From assembly GCF_964340395.1 (NCBI RefSeq), contig NC_135565.1, positions 12,827,742-12,891,741 on the forward strand: a stretch of 64,000 nucleotides of DNA, given 5' to 3'. The translations under genes and the position numbers were made by a program. The notes beneath the pieces were generated by a model. That model saw only the letters and a program-made list of their open reading frames with translations. It searched no databases and had not been told where the DNA came from. The stretch is from Glandiceps talaboti. Taxonomy: Eukaryota > Hemichordata > Enteropneusta > Spengelidae. Below are positions 26,301 through 37,715 of this stretch, piece by piece (within the stretch, counting starts at the first letter, position 1; the number at the start of each line of letters is the position of its first letter).

Positions 26301-29300
26301 TGTATAACTTTTTGCATACAGATGATTGAGGTGTGTTTGTTACGTGGCATTGTCAGTATGAAATCAGAGCACACATCATGGAATACCCCTAACAAGTAAC
26401 TTACATCCATCCAAAATACATATAACCTCACCACCCCTATTTGTTCCACAGTTTACTAATCCACCATGCAAATCAATAGGGTTATACCAAAATAGTCACA
26501 ATCATAGGGGTCACAGCTTGAAAGCTTACCTCACCATCTATACATTCTATATTCAATCTGATTGATATCTGTGTGTTGGTGTTCCTGTAGGTGACAGTGG
26601 TGTTGCCGATGGTGACCAGAGTGATACTGCCTCCACCATCAGTTCACAACCTTCAAATATTGATGTAGAAGAGTTTTACAGAGATGCTCAGAAAGGAAAA
26701 GAGGTACATGTCAAAGTTCAAAGGTCATGGATAGTTCACGACAAAACTTGTGTATCTATGAATGAAAATTCATGTGTATTGAAATGTGTGATTATGTGGT
26801 TAAAGTTATATCATCTTTAATCTAATGTATTCTAGCCCAGAGTCTCGGCTATCTGGTTTAAAAAGTATCGGTTGCTAGAACTATACTGTTGAACCAGTAT
26901 GTCAAGTCAGATATCCAATTCTCTAAGCTGGTAGTCATGTTTACCCAGACTCTCACCACTGGGGGCGCCATTACGAGACCACCCAGATGAGAGTTTGGAG
27001 AAATGTAATCACAAACGCCCACACCAGATCTCTTTCCAAGAGCAGTGCATGCTGGTGTATACTTCATGTCCAACATTGCAGGATGAACAATCCAGGTACC
27101 TTTGCGACAGGTTATCATATTTCAAGCAACTGATACATCTTAATTACAACAAACAGGTCTCGTAAGCCAATTTATCAAGACTTGAAAGAAATGTACTGTG
27201 TGTCTTCCGGTGCGGGCAACTGTGGATTACAGTTCCCCAGACTCATCTGGGTGGTCTCGTAGTAGAACCCCCTGCAGTGAGAGTGAGAGTCTGGGTAACT
27301 GAGACTTAATTGAATGTAATTTTGACCTACTTATTCTGTTATATTTAGCAAAAATTGTGACCAATCTTGGCATATAAGTTTTATAATATTTTGAGCAAAA
27401 CTAAAAAAAATGTTATTAATGTCAATATGTATATTCTTATTCCCCTAACAGGATCTTGAAACTACACAAAAAACATCAATGCCAAGTCCTACAGCAACAT
27501 CAACACCAGTGGGTGCCGCAGTTCACACAATACCAGTCAGTGCCATGGTGCATGCCACACCTACTCCGCAAAGACCGACATTTCAAGATGTGAACAGTCC
27601 CCCGAGTACCATAGTGAATGACGATACTGTGGTTTACCAGGGTAAGACGTCGACACCGACACAACCAGGAACTCCAAGTAATACTACTGCTACGACAACG
27701 ACAACAACAACAGTGATTACAATTTTGGGTGAACAGAGAACACCAGTAGCACAGACTGCACCGCCTACACAGCCACTTAAATCATCTAGTCTGGAAGAAT
27801 TGAGAGATATACAAGTACAAGATACAGCGGTAAGTGTCCAGTGTCAATGTTACAGCTTAAACAGGTACAGTTTGCCAGAAGACTGTTAGTACATAACATA
27901 TACATTTACAGCTAAAACAAGAAATGTTTGCCAGAAGACTATACATAACATATACATTTACAGCTAAAACAGGAAGTGTTCACCAGGTACATAACATATA
28001 CATTTACAGCTAAAACAGGAAGTGTTCACCAGGTACATAACATATACATACACAGCTAAAACAAGAAATGTTGCCAGAAGATGGTACATAACATATACAT
28101 ATACATATACAGTTAAAACAGGGAGTGTTCACCAGAAGACTGTATAATATATTTACAGCTAAAACAGGGAGTGTTCACCAGAAGACTGTATAACATATTT
28201 ACAGCTAAAACGGAGTGTTCACCAGAAGACTGTATATAACATATACATTTACAGCTAAAACGAATGTTTGCTAGAAGACTACATATAATATAATTAATGA
28301 TCAACATCGATCATATGGTAAGTTGAGATTGTTTGAAAACATCACAAAGTATTATCCTGTCGTACATCTTCACCTACAGAAACCACAACCTTATCCAGAC
28401 TACAGCACATTACCAAACTCACCAAGAAAACCGAAGGAAGCTGAACCAGAGCAAGTAAAAGAAGAAACACCAACTACGCCTCAAACTACATCACAGCTGA
28501 ATGGTTTTGATATGTTTCCACGCATGCCAGATCAACCGAAACCACAGCAACCTTCAACGGAAGACAACAAATTAAATTACAGAGGTAAAACAGGTGTAAC
28601 ATTTGGTGGGAAGGGTTTGCTCAAAACTAAAAGTGGTGGTGGAAAACGATCTACCAGTGCCCCTAATCTTGGTAAGTGTGTGATACAAATCTCACTCAGG
28701 ATCACCCCCACTTTCAAGTGGTGTGTGCTTCAAATAGTACAGCCTGAAGTTGTCTGAAAATTTGCATGAATAAATTTCAAACCGATATCTTTCAAACCAT
28801 AGAGAAAAAATCTTTGGTCATTTTAAGTAGAAAATAAATATGCAAATTCATTCAAAATGGCCGACACATCATGTGTGATAGCATCAAAATGTATTTAGAG
28901 ATTTCTGTTCCTTGACAAAAATAACTGCACACCAAATCTTGCAAAATTTTCTACAGATTATATCAGATTTCATATGGTTTATCATTTTAAATTTGGTGAA
29001 GAATAATTATTTATGAATTCATCCCGAGGTGCATAAATTTTCACTTGGTTCAAAAATGTGAAAATTCGAAATTGTTGATAATTTCAACTGACAACAAAGT
29101 GGGGGTGATTGAATTAACCAACATTTACTAATCCAAACTAGTAAGTAGTTTTTTCTTACTCTAACATATCTTAACTGTTTTGTCTTTCTTTGTAAATTTA
29201 CCTGTAATATTTATCTTTGTTGATGAATGATTTATGGCGCAATGCGTTGGATTTTAAGCAAATGTGTAACTTTTTAATATGCATTACATTTTAAGATCTT

Positions 29301-32300
29301 GTATAACAAGTAACCATCAGTGACTACATGTGCAAATGTGTAACCAGTGGCAACAATAACTAGAAAATGTGTAACCAATGACAACTTGTGTCAACAAACA
29401 TGTTTAACCTAACCTGTGTATGTAACCTGTGATTACAAATACTCACAAGAAATATGTAACCAGTGATAACAAGTATTATTAACCAGAAGTGTTTAACCAA
29501 TGACTACCAATATCAACCAAAATGCTTAACCTGTGTTTACAAATATTAACTAGAAATCTGTAACCATGGTGATACGTTTTGCTGAAAATAACAACTTTTA
29601 ACAAGGTAATTTATGTTACAGTGGTAGATTCTGTGGCTTCATGCCCAACCCCCACCCCCCACCCCCACCACCCCACAAATCAAATCACCATGTATTAAGA
29701 TGATACACGTTTTACAGTAATATGTCCATTTCTGTGACTCTGTCAGATCCAATGTCTTACCTTGAATACTTACCTACATGTGATAATTATCAGTATTGGT
29801 AAATTGTAATCACTGTGTACATGTATATATAACATTGAAGGTAGTCATTGCATCATGTAAGTAAGTATATCAGTAATTTCAATACAGAGGTATTTTTTTA
29901 AATTCCTTAAACCTGCACTAGCTGTAACTGTAGTATTATTATTTTTTTTCCAATCAGACAACCAACAATATATTTGCTGAAAATTGTCAAAATAACAAAT
30001 AAGACATACTAGTTAATTAGAGGTCTATTTTAGCTATAAATAGTATAGTATTAAGTTGAAATTGGGGTTCATAGGAGTGCTAATTTTTCGGGTACGGACC
30101 CAAAAATCAATTTGATTTATATACATGTATTACACCATATTATGTGTACTACTACACAAATATGTTTACCCACAGGTGATTCAGTACCGTGCAGTGTGTA
30201 AAATATTATAATTAAGTCATTATTGCTAACACCTCAATTTCAAATACAATATTCCAGTTCCAGCTAGTGCAGTTTTAAAACTTAATTTCCCATTTGATAA
30301 GATTCTCTTCCATTTATCAATCATTTTCATAAACCATACATTTAAAACAACACTTTCATTACTGTAACAGTTATGAAATCAATTTTTGAGAAATAGAAAT
30401 TATTTTTGTATATAATTTTTACATGTATAGCTGAGACTGAGGTTGCTGGCCTGGAGGAGGAACAGCAGCAAGCTAACAGAGGAGTTGGTCTACAGAGATA
30501 TGGTGGTCTGTCTACTCTGGACAGAGCCAATGATTATCCCACATCTCCTAAAGAACAGAAAAAGAAAAAGAAGGGAATCAAAAGGTTTTTTGGCAAGTGA
30601 GTGAAAAAATTTACGGTACTATTTTCTTTGTTCAGCCAAGGAAACTACGAGTGACCTAAGGGGCCTTTGTCACTCTGAGTCGCTAGACTCAGAGTGACAA
30701 CCCTTAGGTCATGGATATAGTATCTCCCAAAATAAAATGAACTAGGGTAGATTTTACATACTTACCACCCTCACCAAATTCCCTACCAAATGTGTGAATC
30801 TTTGAAAATATTATTATTGAAACTTATACGACTATGTTTGCATGTTAATATCAATACGAATTCTCATTTACAAGATTCTTATACTCTATAACAGGTTAAG
30901 GAGGAGTAGTTCTGGTAGTTGGAATCCCGATTCTGAACCTGATGATGAGGACGACTATGATGCATTTAAACGTGGTGGAAGACTTCGAGCCACAGCTGGA
31001 GCAAGGCTAGGCTGGTCTAAAGATTTCAAATCCAATGAGTATGTTCTTTTATTTGTTCAGAAGTGGATTGCTTTCTAACCCTTTAAATAGTTGTATGCTG
31101 TGTTGTGGGAAGGTTTCAAGTCTGAATATTATGTACTGTGTTCTGAGAGGATCTCAGTTGGGTAGCACCAGTTGGATTGAGTTTCTAAGTTATGAAACAA
31201 TACACCGATTACACTGGTATTTGTGGGCTGGACTTACACTGGTAGGTAGTTATTGTGTGGCTGTTAGACCAAATGACATGTCTGTCTCAGTTACCTTTAG
31301 ATCTCACTTACATATACTTTCTTATCAAATGAATACTGAAGCCTCGTCAACCAATTGTCATGCAACTTTGACAAACTGCCATATATCATTGACCAACTGC
31401 CATGTTTCATTGACCAACTGCCATGAACCTTTGACCAATTGTAATGCATTTTTGACCAACTGTCATGCAACTTTGACAAACTGCCATATATCATTGACCA
31501 ACTGCCATGTTTCATTGACCAACTGCCATGAACCTTTGACCAATTGTAATGCATTTTTGACCAACTGTCATGCAACTTTGACAAACTGCCATATATCATT
31601 GACCAACTGCCATGTACCATTGACAACTGTCATGAACCTTTGACCAACTGTAATGCATTTTTGACCAACTGTCATGCATCTTTGACCAACTGTCTTGTAT
31701 CATTGACCAACTGTCCTGTATCATGGACCACCTGTCATGCACCTTTGACCACCTGACATGCACCTTTGACCAACTGTCCTGCATCTTTGGACAATGCCAT
31801 GCATCATTGACCAACTGTCCTGTCCTATCATTGACCAACAGTCATACATCTTGGACAAACTGTCCTGTATCTTTGACCAACTGTCCTGTCCAGTCATTGA
31901 CCAGGGGTCATACACCTCTGACGAACTGTCCTGTGTCTTTGACAAAAGTGTCTCATATCATGGACCAACTGTCCTGGATCATTGACCAGCTGTAATGTAT
32001 CATTGATCTATCATTGTTATGATTTGTTACAGTTACATAGATGTTCCATTTGCCAAGTGGGATTCAGAGAAAGTAGCAGGATGGATGCATGAGATGGGAC
32101 TTGGTAACTATGTCAGTGGTTGTAGAAACTATGTCAAGAACGGATCTACTCTGATCAAGGCATCACCTCACTTCTTTGAAAAGGTAACTTGCAAATAATC
32201 TAGTGGCTAGACACTCGGGCAATATTCTGTAAACTTGAAAAGTGACTTCAAGTCACATAGCACTAAAGTCAATTGATATTTTCGATAACATACGACTGAA

Positions 32301-35300
32301 TGCTTGGTACCTGAAACAGAATATTACTGCCTAGGTGCATCATGAAAATAAGGAACATTCGATTTCTTAGTCACCACCATAACTTCCGCCCCATGTGCAT
32401 AAACATACATTACTATGGGCATGCGTGAGAATAAGTCAACCTTCTTGTTCTATTTTGACACTCTAGCGTGAGGTAAAATGCTATTGCATATACTAAGAAT
32501 TGCTTTCCATTTCATTTTTAGGAACTTGGTATTAAACATCCTCTGCATAGAAAGAAACTGCAACTTGCTCTCCGTGCTATAGCATCAGAAGAACCAGACA
32601 AGATGGGAGAACTTGACTATAATTGGGTTGCTAGGTGGCTTGATGATGTTGGCTTACCACAGTATAAGGACTCCTTCAATGAAGCAAGGATTGATGGGAG
32701 AATGTTACATTACTTGACTGTGGTAAGTCATGTGACCAATCTGTGATGTGTAATGCATAGGTCATAAAATATTACTGATATGCAAATTATTTTTTGACGG
32801 TCTTGGCATAGAGTGTGCCTTCACTGGTTCCTGCATACATGCATTTGTATAATGTACACAGGTGACCAGTTATCGCATCTAACTCTCTCATTGGCTGCAG
32901 CAACCACCTGACTAAAAAATACTGCAAAGAATTGTCAGAATTTATATACATTTCCATGGCAACTCAGTATGATGGGTTCAAGATGGCGATAACTAGTTAT
33001 TTGCAGTCTCACATCGTAAACCGATAGGGCCACATGATGATGCAGTATTCAGTATAAGCATGTACCATATCACTTCAGCTCTTGGTCTGTTCAACATTAC
33101 ATACCCAGTGATGAAAATTTCTCGTACTAAATTATTTTCCATTTGTTATTTTTCAGGATGATCTGTTTTATTTGAAAGTCACCAATTCATTTCATCACGT
33201 CAGCATCAAACGTGGAATACAGTGTCTACGAATACAAAACTTTCATCCAAATTGTCTGAAAAGGAGGCCCACTGATGAGGTGAGAGGTCATTACCATAGT
33301 TACAATGAATATTCAACAGTTCAGTAAGATGTTTTTTGACCAAATTTTGGACTGCACCCTCTCACTTTGTGAACTGAATCATTGCCATATTCTAATTGTA
33401 AAACTGAACTGAAAACAATACTATCCTATAGCAAGAACTAAAGTCTTGCCTTAGCTTAAATATATCAAGCTAGAACACAGGTTTCCAAACTATGTGGTTT
33501 AGCTTTTTTTAACTTTACTGATTTACTTTATTTCAAGCCGATGTCAGATTCGAACTAAAATTCATGTATAAAGAAAAAGATTCGTCTGACATATGATACC
33601 TGTAGAAAAATGTGGTCTTGAAGAAAAGAATGATTCTATCATTCTGCTAAATAGCATGAATTCGAGAATCTGGGATTAAATTTTGGGCCTTTAAGTGAAA
33701 TTTTATCCATGGCAGGATTGGCTGGCACAAACCATGTATCTAGGCTAATCTCCTGAATGCGGACAATTTCTGCGTTACCGAATTAATGGCTTATGACCAC
33801 CCAGAGACTAAACAAACTACCGATCAAGTGGAACAAAAGATCACAAGGGATTAGGTAGAGGGCAAAAACCTGGGCAAACAGTGATATTTGTCAGAGCAAT
33901 CACCGATTGACAGTCAGTTCACACCTCAAGTAAGGTATCTTTTCATATGGAAATGATTTCGAACCTACAGCGTTTGTGCCAGGGAATCTGGGCATGCTCA
34001 GCATCCAGACACTGTAAACAGAATAAAACTGGAATTGAATACATTGATATACTAACTATACAAACAGTACCGTCATAATGTTTTGCGTATAATAATTGGC
34101 ATTTTCATGACCTTCAACTCTCTGTGACCTACACTTGGATGTTCTGTGGGGCTCACAAAGACACTTCAATCCGAATGAGGATTTTAAAAGTTATCAATAT
34201 CTTAGCTCACTTTAGAGGCCACTAAAATCTGTTTGTTTTTGGAAGAGGTATTATGGCAGTAGGGAACTTGCAATCCAGACTGAGCATGCTCAGACGCAAA
34301 GGACTACGGGATTATCAGTGGTTATTGTAATATCAATCTGGAGCTACCGATAAAATAAACCTCCCACAATGGTCAGGGTGACGATGAATTGATTATTTGT
34401 GGTTACAAACAATGTAACATTATTGTTTACAATGCTAATTGATTAGTATTTATTATCACATTTCCCATGATGCAACATTCAATATGGCGGGTTTGCAAGT
34501 TCCCTAGTAGGAGCACAGCAGTTGGATGGCATACTTACAATTAATTACATGTAAATTTATTCAAAAATGACACCTGACACACTAGTCCAGGGTCACAGAA
34601 AGGTCATAGAAGTCAAATATTGAGGAAAATAAATGTGCCCTCTAAGTATACTATAATATAATATATTTTCATGATTACAATGTAGAATTTTTTGTGGCTT
34701 TACATTTTTAATTTTTTGTCTAAGTTATATTGATTTTATTATTTGATTGATTATAATTTCGCTTTCTAAAATAAATATTATATGTTTGATATTTAAAAAC
34801 AATCACAGCTTTTCTTATGCTTACACTTTTTTTCGCATCTCATTAATCCAGATCTGCAACACATCAGCTTTTTTTCTCACACCAAATTTTTTCATGAATA
34901 TTTTCTACTTTTAATCTTTTGCCTGTTTTCTTTACTCTTCTGCATTTCATTTCACTATTTTGTTTGTTTGTACTTTCTTTTCTCTTCTGCAGCAATTTTT
35001 AGACTGTTCTGAGACTTTCCTCTGGAACTCACAATGGGTAAATGACACAAGTTTAGTGAAAGTAGTTGCATGTTTAGAGTATGAGATTCACCGGAGAATT
35101 TGATACTGCAAATGCATCACTGCTTTCATTGTGTGTTCTTGGGTGATTTGTTTGATAATGTGGTAGTGGGGGAGTTAGACTGTAATATACGTGTGGTCAC
35201 TCTGCCCTCACCGACCTGCTCTTCTAAATGGCAGTGTGAGGGCGCCCTGTCACAGCGTACCTTACAGACTGTTGGGGAGAGTACAAGTAGGGAGAGAGAG

Positions 35301-37580
35301 TTGGACATTTTCAATACCATAGTTTCAAAATATCATTGCTATTGTATTTGTCCTGATTCCATAAAAACTTATCCAAAAACTTTACAAACCAGGGAAGTCC
35401 TGTAATCAAAGCAGACTCACAAGTGTATTGGCTATTCAGGAAAAACAGTTTTCGAACTTTTCAGGAAAAAAATTATGTCGCATGGGGGATTTGCAACCAA
35501 TAAATGTTACACTTCAAAAGTGACTAGTTTTACAATTTTATTTACAAATTGTAGCAATTTTAGTGACAAATATATTTGAATTGAGAAGGAGGGATACACA
35601 CTGTACAATATCTTACCCACAACTCTCTCTGATTGGTATGCTTGGAGGTTCCTTATTTTATAACTTTTTCAATAATCCATACTTTTCAACATTTTAAGCA
35701 TAGTAATTAAGTTTAATTAATATGTAGCAAAAGTACGCTTAGGAATCAAAAATAAAGTTCTAAATTTTGTACAAAAATGAACTAACAACTAAATTAAGCA
35801 TGTGCTGTGAATAAAACACTTTTCACTGTCAAAGTGTCAATAACTTGGGTAGTCAGTGTGTATGATGAGTTTTAGTATGTAAATTTCTTTTGTCATACCT
35901 ATTCAAATAAATCTATATCTTTGGCAAAGTCATAACAGGTGCATATATTTTCCTTAGTTTCGTCGCAAATATTCTTCATGTCTTTCAAGAAAATCTGCTG
36001 ACAAATTCCTAAAATTGCTACTCTTTCTACAATAAATCACTAATACCAAAACCGATGAAAATGGGTATTCAGAAATTCATCAGTGGCAATTCTACGCTTG
36101 CCAAATGGAAAAAATGTTTTTACAAAACCCTATACACTGGTGAGATTTGTCTGACTTCAAGGAGATGATGTCCAACACTACAAATCAGAGAGAGTTGTGG
36201 GTAAAATGTTGTACAGTGATACAGACCAAGAGTGGGTTAGTCAGGGCCGGGGTCAGAGCATATACAGTAGCAAATACGATATCTTACCCAACTATACATC
36301 ACACGGTATATTCATTGATATCAACCATACAAAAGCATGTGCCAGGCTGAATGTTGAGATACATGATCATGTTGCCTCATAAACACCCCCTCCTTGCTAG
36401 TAAAATAACCTGTCAAGACTACTAATTAAAAACAATAGGATTATTCCAACTAGCTGTAAGTATAGGGGTGCGGTGGCGATAAGCATGGAGAATCGGTAAT
36501 GATTTTTGAGAGTGAAACTTTGCTAGTGTTATGGCAATTAATAACTATTATTGAAGCATGGTATACCATATTGCATGTCTGCGGTATATTTTAATAAATG
36601 AAATGTTATTAATACTTTGTCTTCAGATTGGATTGTTTTCATTTAAGACACCATCAGCAAAATATGAATACAAACAAGGTTGTCTGCCAAGCCCGTGTGT
36701 ATTGTCTGTGCATTGTATAATGTACGGTAACTTTTATTCCAAACACAAACTTTGAAAATTATTCCTTGAAATTTTCAGATTTTTTCAACAGATTGACTCT
36801 TTATTCAGAACAGGTAACTTTAAGGACGTTTTAGTCTAATAAAGGGTAATGGGTGCCTCAAAGTTTTGTCCACATAGTGGGTCTGCAAATTTACACCTGT
36901 TTTGTAAATGTGTTTGAGCATAAACGTTGAAAAGAAATAATGTATTCCAACCTGATCACTTGAAAGAAAATGCCGTAGATTCCTTTTCCTCACTCTCCAA
37001 CATCTATAGTTTGAGTACATTGAGCTTGGCTGTTGCTATATCAGAACCACATAGTGGGTCTGCACTGGACAGGACTGTTACTTAACTAAACTGTTTTCCA
37101 TTGATTGTAGTCATGGCAGAATGGTGCTGAGGTTATGTTGTGGACAAATCATAGGGTAATGGAATGGTTACGATCTGTTGATTTATCAGAATATGCCCCT
37201 AATCTTAGAGGTAGTGGTGTACACGGCTCTCTTATGGTAAGTATACAAGTACATACAGTGTGAGTTAGTTGCAGCATTGTCTATTGATTTCCTACCTACC
37301 TAACTACCTATACCTACCTTACCTCCCTCCCACCCCTCCCTCCCCTATCCTTTCTCCATCCCTCCATACATACATACATATATACATCCATCCATCCATC
37401 CATCCATCCCCTCTCTTCCTCCCTCCCTCCCTCCCTCCTTCACCCTCCCTACCTACATACGTACCTACCTACCTACCTACATACACATACATACATACAT
37501 ACATACATACATACATACATACATACATACATACATACATACATACATACATACATACATACATACATACATACATACAT

Positions 37581-37614
<34 letters not shown>

Positions 37615-37664
37615 TCACATACATACATACATACATACATACATACATACATACATACATACAT

Positions 37665-37715
<51 letters not shown>

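Larger units (their letters stand above)
21627..26590 (+). other. Liprin-beta intron 7 (5 kb)
   Basis: It holds a 24-base G run (about 21,668), a possible 33-base exon at 23,980, a C run at 24,310, a LINE remnant at 25.0 kb and a CTCF-like core at 25,909. The rest has no recognisable feature. Confidence 0.6.
33280..37110 (+). other. Liprin-beta intron 15 (3.8 kb)
   Basis: It contains the candidate cassette exon, a foldback at 34,260-34,506, a 9-bp TSD MITE at 35,176 and otherwise unremarkable AT-rich sequence. Confidence 0.6.

Noticed and set aside
26956-26968. CTCF-like CCACTGGGGGCGC in intron 8
   Set aside because: One base too short between the two halves for the consensus, and it is part of a foldback arm.
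27850-28290. CRISPR-like array of regularly spaced repeats
   Set aside because: Eukaryotic intron; units are tandem without unique spacers and vary in length.
31035-31643. 202-codon open frame running from exon 12 into LTNCHVSLTNCHE repeats
   Set aside because: Frame differs from the liprin-beta frame, and the repeats are a 21-bp intronic satellite between exons 12 and 13 whose splice phases match.
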